DNA of 64,000 bases from NCBI GenBank assembly GCA_000687975.1, contig JIAB01000001.1:1302001-1366000 (forward strand), given 5' to 3'. This document shows positions 16,696 through 25,118 of the stretch, piece after piece. The notes beneath the pieces are model-generated. The model did no database searches and was not told the origin of the DNA. It saw only the letters and a program-made list of their open reading frames with translations. The stretch comes from Lachnospiraceae bacterium AC2031 (GTDB lineage Bacteria; Bacillota; Clostridia; Lachnospirales; Lachnospiraceae). Position 1 is the stretch's first letter. Every line of letters begins with the position of its first letter. The position numbers and the translations under genes are program-made.

Positions 16696-16801
16696 GTAAC
16701 ACAGTAATTTAGTTAAGGTAAGGAGCAAAATAAATTTCGTGAAAATTGACTTATTTTACTCCCAGTTTGTTAGTCATTTTGTCAAATAAGAGTATTGACT
16801 A

Positions 16802-18955
16802 TTAGTCACATTCATCTACAAGCTTGTAATTAGTTGTATCATAAGATTTAATTCCAGAACCTGAAGTTACAACATAGAGATAATCACCAATTACAATACC
16901 TCTTGTATCATCCATTGTTGTATAATCATAATAATCGTTATCTTCACCAAGTTTCTCATCCATAAGAATCTGGAATCCATTCTTTTCGTCATAATCGCAG
17001 ATCATGTAGAACATACCTTCCTTATCAGGATCCACATTATCTATGATCATATCATACTCATCTTCGTACTCTTCCTTGAACCAGTCTTCCTCAAGGTAGT
17101 AATATCCTTCAGCATATGTTGAGAATCCAAATGTACCATCCTCATCGTTAAACATAAGCGCTCTTCTGTCATTAAGCACTGATGCTTCCTGATAATCGTA
17201 AAGAACCTTTGTATCTTCTTCAACGATATCATATGGATCAGTTATATCAAACATTGTAAGCTTGATACAGTTAATCCAACCTGTACTATCTGTATCATAT
17301 CCAATTCCCAAAAGCTTGTTATCTCCATATGGATGTAAGTAAGCCGAGAAACCAGGAATCTTCAGATAATCTGTAATCTCTGGATTTTCAGGATCTGAAA
17401 GATCAACAGCAAACAATGGATCTGTATTTCTAAATGTAACAAAGTATGCTGTATCGCCCATGAATCTTGCTGAACGGATTGTCTCTCCCTCTGCAAGCTT
17501 CTTAATAACACTGACCTTATTAAGATCATCATCATATACATATAACGCATTGTACTGAGCATAGTTTGCATCGCGATAAGTTGTAACAAGTCTTAAGTTG
17601 CCATTGTACTCATCAATGCTGTAATCATCATTTAGATATCCTGGGAAGTTACCCTTTGCTTCATACTCAAGTTCACCATCTTTATAAGAAATCTTGATAA
17701 CTTCTGTATCATCTCCATAAGAGAAGCTTGTCCAATTATATGTATGATCTGTAAGGAAGATATTGTCAGTACTTACATACATTGTGTCGCTACCAGCAAG
17801 GATAGCCATCTTATCGATATATTCACCCTTTTCAATATCCATGGATGTGATAACTTCAAAGCATGATGAGAACACATCTTTCTGTACATAAAGGTCATCA
17901 TTTTCAATATATTCGCCATCTACATCAGGAATATATGTATCATAATCCTTCTTCCTCAGCTTATCCAGATCAAAGCATTTCTTTGAGAAGGTGTAAAGAA
18001 CTCCATCAACCATTCTTGAGCTGTCATACGAACCGCTCTGCTCGTATGTATCAACAAGTTCAGGTTCACCCTTGTCAGTGATATCATATATTGCTACATA
18101 AGTCTTGGCACCAGCGTAACTATTATTATAGTAACCATAATAACTATAGTAGCCATAGTAATTTTCCATATTTGTTCCAAGGAGGATCAGCTTATCGCCA
18201 ACAATATACATCTCTTTAAAGTAGTATTCATCCTCAAGAACGTTTACTTTACCTTCCTTGGATATTTCTCCATCCTTTACACTGTAGAAGTTAAGATGCT
18301 CTGTATGAGAATCATATTCATAGATATACTTTCCATCTGTCTTTATGATATCCGCTTCAGCAACACCCTCAGTTCTTACATTTGTATCAGTAAAGCTTTC
18401 TGACGCTTCGCTTGCACCAGTTGCAGCAGCATTTGCGCCTGTTGTGGCACCAACAGTTGCATCAGCAGGCATTTCATCTACAGCATCTTCCTCAACCGCA
18501 TAATCAATATCATCATATTCTTTTTCCTGATCATCCAGATATTTCTTATAATCCTTAAAATAATTATAAGCAAGTTCGTAATTATCAGTGTCCCCACTCT
18601 TACCAAAAAGACTGGTACCTCCATTACGATCTTTATCTGTCATCTGACTGGACTGAGTCACTGTACTAGAATCAATATATTTAGGCTTACTAAGTCCTAC
18701 TCCTAGTCCTATACCTGCAGCAAGAATAACACCTGCAGCAAGAGCTATAGGAATAATATACTTTGCTTTTCCTCCCGACCGTTTCACCTTAATGTCATCC
18801 ATAGGGATGTCCTCGCTACGACTTCTGGAATACTTCTCAGCAACTGTCATTGATGCAAGTCTTGCCTCTATGTTCTCTGGTCTAAGAGAGTCAGGAATTT
18901 GTTCAACGCTTGATTTAAGCTGTTGTTCCAGTATTTTATCATTTGTATCTGACAT
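16802..18955 (-). CDS. Membrane-anchored beta-propeller protein
   Basis: A 717-residue protein with a cytoplasmic N-terminus (about 65 residues), one transmembrane segment (about 66-90: KYIIPIALAAGVILAAG), an acidic Ser/Ala-rich linker and a large extracellular region matching the Firmicutes beta-propeller family (VRTEGVAEADIIKTDGKYIY, GTNMENYYGYYSYYGY, NVDPDKEGMFYM). It starts 16 bases after an ECF sigma factor gene, in the position usually held by an anti-sigma factor. The short cytoplasmic tail could bind that sigma factor, but no zinc anti-sigma motif is seen. Ligand unknown. Confidence 0.82.
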   Translation of the reverse strand: MSDTNDKILEQQLKSSVEQIPDSLRPENIEARLASMTVAEKYSRSRSEDIPMDDIKVKRSGGKAKYIIPIALAAGVILAAGIGLGVGLSKPKYIDSSTVTQSSQMTDKDRNGGTSLFGKSGDTDNYELAYNYFKDYKKYLDDQEKEYDDIDYAVEEDAVDEMPADATVGATTGANAAATGASEASESFTDTNVRTEGVAEADIIKTDGKYIYEYDSHTEHLNFYSVKDGEISKEGKVNVLEDEYYFKEMYIVGDKLILLGTNMENYYGYYSYYGYYNNSYAGAKTYVAIYDITDKGEPELVDTYEQSGSYDSSRMVDGVLYTFSKKCFDLDKLRKKDYDTYIPDVDGEYIENDDLYVQKDVFSSCFEVITSMDIEKGEYIDKMAILAGSDTMYVSTDNIFLTDHTYNWTSFSYGDDTEVIKISYKDGELEYEAKGNFPGYLNDDYSIDEYNGNLRLVTTYRDANYAQYNALYVYDDDLNKVSVIKKLAEGETIRSARFMGDTAYFVTFRNTDPLFAVDLSDPENPEITDYLKIPGFSAYLHPYGDNKLLGIGYDTDSTGWINCIKLTMFDITDPYDIVEEDTKVLYDYQEASVLNDRRALMFNDEDGTFGFSTYAEGYYYLEEDWFKEEYEDEYDMIIDNVDPDKEGMFYMICDYDEKNGFQILMDEKLGEDNDYYDYTTMDDTRGIVIGDYLYVVTSGSGIKSYDTTNYKLVDECD

Positions 18956-18971
18956 AACCTAACCTCCTTAA

Positions 18972-19535
18972 TTATTCTTGGGCGAGCCCCGTACCACCTA
19001 GGCATTCTCGCATCTTTGCCAACGCCCTGGAATATTTGGATCTCACAGTGTTTCGATTTAGATTCATGATTCCCGCAACCTCACCACTATCATATTCCCC
19101 GTAGATAGTGAGTGTTACGATCTCCTTCTCCTCTTCTGATAAGACGGAAAATGCTTTCTGGACCAATGTCTGATTTTCAACCTGTTCCATGCTGTTATCT
19201 CTTGATGATAGCATTTCGGCCATATCATCAATTGATTTCTCAGCCTCAGTTTCTCGTCTCTTCACATACTCACGAATCTTTCGATTACATTTGTTTGAAA
19301 GAATGCGGAAAATCCACGCTCGGAATTTTCTTTCGTCATAAAGCTTCGATATACCCGCATAAGCATCCAGAACAGTATCGCTGACCACATTTTCAGCGTC
19401 GTCAGGATTGCCTAGTGTATATAGCGCTGTCCTATAAAGGTCCTGGTATATGGCATTATAAAGCTCGGCGAAACTATGCGAATCGCCTAGTTTTGCCTGG
19501 CGGGCCAAAACCACCATCCTTTCATTATCGATCAT
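18972..19535 (-). CDS. ECF-type RNA polymerase sigma factor
   Basis: A 187-residue extracytoplasmic-function sigma factor. Region 2 is visible at about residues 20-90 (FAELYNAIYQDLYRTAL, NPDDAENVVSDTVLDAY, KFRAWIFRILSNKC) and region 4 at about 125-180 (FSVLSEEEKEIVTLTIYG, GEVAGIMNLNRNTVRSK as the helix-turn-helix). AAAAGGAG precedes the start. It forms an operon with the membrane propeller protein downstream, which is likely to control its activity. Confidence 0.93.
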   Translation of the reverse strand: MIDNERMVVLARQAKLGDSHSFAELYNAIYQDLYRTALYTLGNPDDAENVVSDTVLDAYAGISKLYDERKFRAWIFRILSNKCNRKIREYVKRRETEAEKSIDDMAEMLSSRDNSMEQVENQTLVQKAFSVLSEEEKEIVTLTIYGEYDSGEVAGIMNLNRNTVRSKYSRALAKMRECLGGTGLAQE

Positions 19536-19680
19536 ACTTCTTCTCCTTTTGATATCACTAGGAACAGCTGTATATCTATATAGTGCAGCATTGTTCCACT
19601 ACTGTTGCATTTAAATAAGAAAAAACTCTATTCCACATTCTACCATGTGATAATAGGACGTAACAAGTAACAAATTAAAA

Positions 19681-19708
19681 GTGGCATTCTGCCTAAGCAG
19701 AATGCCAC
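19681..19708 (-). terminator. Terminator of the PadR-DUF1700-DUF4097 operon
   Basis: GTGGCATTCTGC and GCAGAATGCCAC make a perfect 12-base-pair stem. On the minus strand it is followed by TTTTAATTTG. It lies after the DUF4097 gene. Confidence 0.9.
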
Positions 19709-19755
19709 GATATGTGGGGGAAGGTTATATGCAACCAATTAATTAATAACATTTT

Positions 19756-20658
19756 TTAGAAATCGATATCTACATCACCAGCATCAACATCGATCTTAAT
19801 CTTCTTATCCTTACCTTCGTTTGAGTTATATTTTGTTCCTTCCTTCTCGCCGTCAACACTTATTTCACCAGCATCAACCGATACTCTGAATTCATAGTCA
19901 GCCTTCTCACCGATAAGTTTAAGCTCTACATCGCCATAGTCTCCATCGATTTCAATATTATCCAGCTTTGTACTATCAACATCAAGATCACCTGCATCCA
20001 TATCGAGTTTTATATCACCCACTTCAGTACCAGTAATACTTACATCACCGTAATCGGTATTGATCACTGCCTTTTCAGCTTTGACATTATCAAATGTTAC
20101 ACTTCCAGCGTTGGTTTCTATGTCAAGATTATTGAATGAACTATCCTTGATTTCTACTTCGCCATAATCCACACCAAGCGAAAGATCTTTCATATTCAAA
20201 TCGTTCAGAATTACGCTTCCTGAATCAGTATTAATCTTTCCATTACTTAACTCAGCATTTTCAGGAATAGTTATCTTGATATATGGATTTTGATCATCTG
20301 CGAAAATATCAAAATTAAATGTATTCTTTTCAATCTTTGTTGTTATAACAAGCTTACCATTTTCTACATTAATGCTAGTATTCTCACGCTTATAAAGCTT
20401 ATACTCTACATTATATGAATCGCCTTTAACTATAGTAACTTTTGCAGCATCAGCATCTATATCAAACTCGTTAAATGCATCCAACTGATCATTACTAGAT
20501 ACAAGCTCCGTCTCTACAGATGATGATATCTTATGGTTCTTATAATCAATGTAATACGCCATAGAACCGCCATTTGCTATACCAACTGCAATAAATATTC
20601 CACCGAGAATAAAAAGTATAACGCATGTGATAAGTACGATCTTTAAGCCTTTTTTCAT
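19756..20658 (-). CDS. DUF4097-type beta-strand repeat membrane protein
   Basis: A 300-residue protein with one N-terminal transmembrane segment (about residues 5-29) and an extracellular right-handed beta-helix-like region. Short repeats of the form (V/I)(N/D)xDxGD(V/L) recur through the second half (GSVILNDLNM, GEVEIKDSSF, GDVSITGTEV, GDLDVDSTKL, GDVELKLIGE, GDVDIDF). This matches the DUF4097 family, generally linked to envelope stress modules. Its ATG overlaps the stop of the DUF1700 gene by one base (TAATG). The biochemical role is unknown. Confidence 0.88.
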   Translation of the reverse strand: MKKGLKIVLITCVILFILGGIFIAVGIANGGSMAYYIDYKNHKISSSVETELVSSNDQLDAFNEFDIDADAAKVTIVKGDSYNVEYKLYKRENTSINVENGKLVITTKIEKNTFNFDIFADDQNPYIKITIPENAELSNGKINTDSGSVILNDLNMKDLSLGVDYGEVEIKDSSFNNLDIETNAGSVTFDNVKAEKAVINTDYGDVSITGTEVGDIKLDMDAGDLDVDSTKLDNIEIDGDYGDVELKLIGEKADYEFRVSVDAGEISVDGEKEGTKYNSNEGKDKKIKIDVDAGDVDIDF

Positions 20659-21335
20659 TATACTTCACCTCCCTGCTGGTATAATTCTTCTTCTGATGTA
20701 GCCCCTGGCATATCTGTTCTAACACTTGCTACGTTCTCTGTTTTCTTTACATTTGAAGTTTTTCTTTTATTAGAAATACCTCTAAATATCTTAATGATGA
20801 GCTTCACAACAAGCTCTCCAATCTTGAAGAATGCTATACACATCAAAGTTCCAAGAGCTATAGCAACACAAGCACATCCCAGTAAAATCATAGCTTCTGA
20901 TCCTGTCTCCGCCCAGAATATTGCAGGGATCGCACAGAATCCTGCAAAGACAACGCCAACTGACGAAGCTATAAGTGCAATAAGAATTGCGACAGTAACT
21001 ACCAGAAAAACAAAAATAAGGATTACTGCAGTAAGAGCAAGAGGAAACGCTACCGGAGCAGCAAATATACCGAGAATAACATACCAGATAGCCTTAGTAT
21101 TATTCTTAACACCGCCCTCTTTCTCAACCTTTTCAAACTGCTTCTCAGAACACTCGCTAAGAATCTTCTCAGCTACATCATTTACATTTCCAACAAGTGG
21201 TGTGACATCCGATAAATCATCGACTTCTGCATCCTGAAAGAATTCAACATAGTAATTCATTGCATCATCATAATCTGCTTTAGGCAGTCCTCTCAGTTTT
21301 CTTGAGAGTTCACTAATAAATGTATTCTTATTCAT
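20658..21335 (-). CDS. DUF1700-family membrane protein
   Basis: A 225-residue protein with a helical N-terminal domain (FISELSRKLRGLPKADYDDAMNYY is the family signature region) and about three to four transmembrane segments from residue 85 onward. DUF1700 proteins accompany PadR regulators and DUF4097 proteins in Firmicutes. The start at 21335 is chosen for its AAAGGAGG site; the ATG overlaps the PadR stop by eight bases. Proposed role: membrane sensor or effector of the module, by association only. Confidence 0.87.
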   Translation of the reverse strand: MNKNTFISELSRKLRGLPKADYDDAMNYYVEFFQDAEVDDLSDVTPLVGNVNDVAEKILSECSEKQFEKVEKEGGVKNNTKAIWYVILGIFAAPVAFPLALTAVILIFVFLVVTVAILIALIASSVGVVFAGFCAIPAIFWAETGSEAMILLGCACVAIALGTLMCIAFFKIGELVVKLIIKIFRGISNKRKTSNVKKTENVASVRTDMPGATSEEELYQQGGEV

Positions 21336-21720
21336 TACCCTGTTCCTCCTTTCCATCTGCTTCTTTCACTTCTGCTTTAACTTCGTCGCCCGATTGATTT
21401 TCTGTTGGTATCTGTTCCTCTAGAAGAAGTCGGTCAATGTTTGCCTTATACTTCTCCCATTCATCCTTGTAGAACTCAAGTCTACGTCTTCCATAATCTG
21501 TAATGGCATAATATCTTCTATTTCTACCCTGATATGGGGCGTCATAAGTCACCAGGCATTCATCCTTTTGAAGTCTTCGAAGAACCGGGTAAAGCGTTGA
21601 CTCTGAAATATCTACTAATTCTCTAACTTTTTGCGTCAGAGTATAACCATATGCGTCTTCTTTCTCAACGATACCTAAAACGCAGGCATCAAGAAGTGGC
21701 GCTGTAAGCTGATACGTCAT
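21328..21720 (-). CDS. PadR-family transcriptional regulator
   Basis: A 130-residue winged-helix repressor. The PadR signature is clear: LLDACVLGIVEKEDAYGYTL, then DISESTLYPVLRRLQKDECL and GRNRRYYAITDYGRRRL. The C-terminal 35 residues are acidic and low-complexity. It is the first gene of a three-gene operon and probably represses it through the palindrome over the operon's -10 box. Confidence 0.92.
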   Translation of the reverse strand: MTYQLTAPLLDACVLGIVEKEDAYGYTLTQKVRELVDISESTLYPVLRRLQKDECLVTYDAPYQGRNRRYYAITDYGRRRLEFYKDEWEKYKANIDRLLLEEQIPTENQSGDEVKAEVKEADGKEEQGNE

Positions 21721-21794
21721 ATTTTCTCCTTTCCAATAGTTTTTGTAGGGACTGTTTTAATACTATTTTATTTTGTATATTATTTCGCCATCTA

Positions 21795-21836
21795 TATTAT
21801 ATGACGTATAATATTATAACTTCATATAATTGTCAA
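21795..21836 (-). promoter_or_regulatory. Promoter with overlapping palindrome (PadR operon)
   Basis: Minus-strand TTGACA (21831-21836) and TATTAT (21808-21813) are 17 bases apart. The palindrome TATTATA-TGACG-TATAATA (21795-21813) overlaps the -10 box and the start site. This is the expected place for an autorepressor site. It does not show the ATGT-N8-ACAT pattern of some PadR sites. Confidence 0.65.
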
Positions 21837-21886
21837 TACCTAGTTTTAAATTTTTTTCAGAAAAATCAAGGGATATAAAGCAAAAA

Positions 21887-21914
21887 GATACCACCCATTA
21901 AATTGGGTGGTATC
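21887..21914 (-). terminator. Terminator of the Gly/Pro-rich membrane protein gene
   Basis: GATACCACCCA and TGGGTGGTATC form a perfect 11-base-pair stem followed by TTTTTG on the minus strand. Confidence 0.92.
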
Positions 21915-21924
21915 TATATAGTAA

Positions 21925-23079
21925 TTAATCAAGGGCTGATACATGATTTGTAATGATCAGCTTAGCTTTTCCGCCAGAATTTGATCCGGCAGAAAAATAT
22001 CCCATATAATTTCCTTTAAATACAAAGAACTGCACAAGACTTATGCTGACGGTCTGTCCACCTGTTGAATAATCACAATCAATCACATATCCATTGCAGG
22101 TTTTACCAGCAATCGTCATAGTATCTTTATTAATACTCTTTACTGAATAACCAATTCCCTCAAGTTCTTTTACATATTCATCCTTGTAGGTTTCCATCAG
22201 AGAAGAAATATCTGTTCCAGTTTCTTTTATATTATAAGGAGTCTGATAAACAGTGAAATCCAGTATCTCAATGTTCATCTCATTCTTAGCATACAGTTCA
22301 GAAACCGTTTGCTTTGCATCCAGAGCCCTCTTTTCAGAATCTGCATCTCCAGAAAAACCATCTGTATCCCAACCGCTTCCACTGAAGTCTGCTTTAAAAC
22401 CAAAATACTCATTCGTGAAAACACCCTCTGAAAGAGTTCCTGGAATGTATTCAGATTTTCCAAATATCTTCTTAAACTGTGAACCAAAGAATATAGCAAC
22501 AATGAGTACTATAGGAATAATGATAAATAAAGGATTAAGTCCCTTCTTTCTCATTATAGGTTCCTGAGGTCCGCGGTACACTGATCCGCCCATTCCTCCT
22601 GGCTGACCTGGCATTCCTGGCTGTCCGCCATAGCCACCTTGACCACCCATTCCTGGCTGGCCACCATAGCCACCCTGACCATTCATTCCGCTTGGCTGAC
22701 CTGGTCTATATGGACTTCCTGCTGCTCCTGGTTGACCCATGCCGCCTGGCTGACCCGGTCTATATGGGCTTCCCATAGCTCCTGGTTGTCCCATGCCACC
22801 TGGCTGTCCCTGCATTCCTGGCTGTCCATTCATCCCCTGGTTCATCCCTGACATCGAGGATGCACCAAACGGTGTAGTGTTAGATGCTGGTGAATCATAT
22901 GGCGACTGCGAAGGAGAATCATATGGACCGTTAGCACCAAAGTTAACTGGTCTCTCTTTCACTGAAGCATCACCATAGTAGTCATTTCCTCCGTTAAATC
23001 CACCTGGATTCATTCCAGATCCATTTCCAGAGGTTACCACATTATCATTAATTGGTTCATCGCTTTTCTTTAATTGCAT
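21925..23079 (-). CDS. Membrane protein with Gly/Pro/Gln/Met-rich cytoplasmic region
   Basis: A 384-residue protein with no recognised family. The first 170 residues are low-complexity repeats of GQPGGMGQPG, PYRPGQPG and GGYGGQPG types. One transmembrane segment follows (about 178-200, PLFIIIPIVLIVAIFFG), then a soluble domain of about 185 residues beginning IPGTLSEGVFTNEYFGFKAD and ending in SGGKAKLIITN. That domain resembles small secreted lipoprotein-like domains in Lachnospiraceae, with no assigned function. The topology suggests the repeats are inside and the domain outside. Confidence 0.8.
   Translation of the reverse strand: MQLKKSDEPINDNVVTSGNGSGMNPGGFNGGNDYYGDASVKERPVNFGANGPYDSPSQSPYDSPASNTTPFGASSMSGMNQGMNGQPGMQGQPGGMGQPGAMGSPYRPGQPGGMGQPGAAGSPYRPGQPSGMNGQGGYGGQPGMGGQGGYGGQPGMPGQPGGMGGSVYRGPQEPIMRKKGLNPLFIIIPIVLIVAIFFGSQFKKIFGKSEYIPGTLSEGVFTNEYFGFKADFSGSGWDTDGFSGDADSEKRALDAKQTVSELYAKNEMNIEILDFTVYQTPYNIKETGTDISSLMETYKDEYVKELEGIGYSVKSINKDTMTIAGKTCNGYVIDCDYSTGGQTVSISLVQFFVFKGNYMGYFSAGSNSGGKAKLIITNHVSALD
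22590..22850. repeat. Coding tandem repeat (GGCTGACC-type units)
   Basis: Imperfect units built on CCTGGCTGACC/CCTGGTTGACC, with two near-identical longer blocks containing GGTCTATATGG and CTTCCTGCTGCTCC or CTTCCCATAGCTCC. They encode the Gly-Gln-Pro-Met repeats of the gene above and are prone to length change. Confidence 0.75.
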
Positions 23080-23097
23080 AAATATATCCTTTATATA

Positions 23098-24690
23098 TTA
23101 CTTACGAACAAGGAGTGACTGACCTGTCATCTCAGCTGGCTGCTCCATACCCATAACCTCAAGAAGTGTAGGTACGATATCGCAGAGCTTTCCACCCTCT
23201 TTAAGTGTATAGTTCTCATCATAGTTGTAAAGGATGAATGGAACAGGATTTGTTGTATGAGCTGTATGTGGCTCACCTGTCTCATAGTTCTTCATCTGCT
23301 CAGCATTTCCGTGATCAGCACAGATGAAAAGAACGCCATCAGCTTCCTTTACTGCTTCTACCGCATCACCAACACATTTATCTACTGCCTCAACAGCTGC
23401 GATTGCAGCATCAAGAACTCCTGTATGACCAACCATATCTGGGTTAGCAAAGTTAATGATGATAACATCATACTTATCTGACTTGATTGCCTCAACAAGC
23501 TTCTCTCCAACTTCTGGAGCGCTCATCTCAGGCTGAAGGTCGTATGTTGCAACGGCTGGTGAATTAACAAGGATTCTATCCTCATCCTTGTTAGGTTCCT
23601 CAATACCACCATTGAAGAAGAATGTTACGTGAGCATACTTCTCTGTCTCAGCAAGTCTAAGCTGCTTAAGACCCTTATTAGCAAGATACTCGCCAAATGT
23701 ATTTGTAATCTCCTGCTTCTTGAATGCAACAAACTTGTTAGGGATTGTCTCATCATAATCCTTGAAGCAAACATATGTGATTGGCATGTAGCCATTAGCT
23801 CTCTTGAGAGATTTGATGCACTTAGAATCTGATGCATCTCCATCCTGAGCAGCAATATCTTCATCTGTAAAACAGAATGCCTTAGTGATCTCACGAGCTC
23901 TGTCTGGACGGAAGTTAAAGAAGATAACTGAATCTCCTTCCTTTACTACTGAAAGTGGAGCGCCTGCTTCATCTGTGATAACTGTAGGAAGTACAAACTC
24001 ATCTGTAACTCCATCATCATAAGACTTCTGCATAGCCTCAACTGGATCAGTTGCCTTAACACCCTCACCAAGTACAAGTGAGTCATAAGCCTTCTGTACA
24101 CGATCCCAGTTGTTATCTCTATCCATTGCATAGTAACGTCCGCTCATAGAAGCTACCTTACCAACACCGATTTCCTTAGTCTTATCAACTAACTCCTGAA
24201 GATAATCCTTACCTGATGCAGGTGGTGTATCTCTTCCATCGAAGAATGGATGGATGTAAACATTCTCAAGACCTTCCTTCTTGCACATCTCAAGTATTGC
24301 ATAAAGGTGTGTATTGTGGCTGTGAACACCACCGTCTGAAAGAAGACCCCAGAGATGAAGATCACTGTTCTTCTCCTTGCAGTTATTGATTGCACGAAGA
24401 AGTTCTTCATTCTTGAAGAAATCTCCATCCTGAATAAACTTTGTAATAAGTGTAAGATCCTGATAGATAATACGGCCAGAACCGATATTCATGTGACCAA
24501 CCTCAGAGTTACCCATCTGACCATCTGGAAGACCTACAGCCATTCCTGAAGCGAAGCCTCTCTGGTATGGGCATTCAGCCTTTAACTTATCCATTACAGG
24601 TGTTTTTGCTAAAGCGACAGCATTTGAATCCTGGATGTCTGACTCTCCGTATCCATCCAGTATCATAAGAACAACTGGTTTCTTACTCAT
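23098..24690 (-). CDS. gpmI: 2,3-bisphosphoglycerate-independent phosphoglycerate mutase
   Basis: Interconverts 3- and 2-phosphoglycerate in glycolysis using two manganese ions and a phosphoserine intermediate. The 530-residue length is normal or slightly long. The catalytic Ser is S62 in MGNSEVGHMNIGSGR; metal ligands are visible in LDGYG (D12), FFDGRDTPP, NFANPDMVGHTG and CADHGNAEQM. AAGGAG lies upstream of the start. It is monocistronic. Confidence 0.97.
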   Translation of the reverse strand: MSKKPVVLMILDGYGESDIQDSNAVALAKTPVMDKLKAECPYQRGFASGMAVGLPDGQMGNSEVGHMNIGSGRIIYQDLTLITKFIQDGDFFKNEELLRAINNCKEKNSDLHLWGLLSDGGVHSHNTHLYAILEMCKKEGLENVYIHPFFDGRDTPPASGKDYLQELVDKTKEIGVGKVASMSGRYYAMDRDNNWDRVQKAYDSLVLGEGVKATDPVEAMQKSYDDGVTDEFVLPTVITDEAGAPLSVVKEGDSVIFFNFRPDRAREITKAFCFTDEDIAAQDGDASDSKCIKSLKRANGYMPITYVCFKDYDETIPNKFVAFKKQEITNTFGEYLANKGLKQLRLAETEKYAHVTFFFNGGIEEPNKDEDRILVNSPAVATYDLQPEMSAPEVGEKLVEAIKSDKYDVIIINFANPDMVGHTGVLDAAIAAVEAVDKCVGDAVEAVKEADGVLFICADHGNAEQMKNYETGEPHTAHTTNPVPFILYNYDENYTLKEGGKLCDIVPTLLEVMGMEQPAEMTGQSLLVRK

Positions 24691-24798
24691 AATTTTTCTC
24701 CTTATTATATATAGTTATATGTATCTAATTAAAGTCCAATTGGTACTATAATTGATTTTTCGGGTTAACGCAAGCCTTTTGTATGTCTATACTTGGCT

Positions 24799-24981
24799 CT
24801 ATCCCCTCACAAATTGGTTTTTTTCCGGGTCATAACTGTATCCAACTGACGATAGTTTTTGTGTGATCTCACCCTCATCCACTCCATAGCTCTTTACGAG
24901 TTCCGTGAGGGAACTGTAATTATCACGTAGCTGAGTATTAAGAAAACTCATCAGCATTATTGGATCCTTAGGAATATTCAT
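24799..24981 (-). CDS. DUF4250 domain protein
   Basis: A 60-residue protein matching the small DUF4250 family of Clostridia throughout: MNIPKDPIMLMSFLNTQLRD at the start and a YSYDPEKNQF motif at the end. AAGGAG is spaced correctly upstream. It is probably an all-helical cytoplasmic protein; no function is known. Confidence 0.88.
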   Translation of the reverse strand: MNIPKDPIMLMSFLNTQLRDNYSSLTELVKSYGVDEGEITQKLSSVGYSYDPEKNQFVRG

Positions 24982-25118
24982 GTCTTTTCTCCTTAAAAAA
25001 TTAAACCTATGATATATTGAAATGATTTCTTTTAATGTTATAATTAACGCTATCTGCCTAAGTATATAGCAGAAACTTGAGATACATCAGACTAGAATTA
25101 TACATCAATGGAGTTCAA

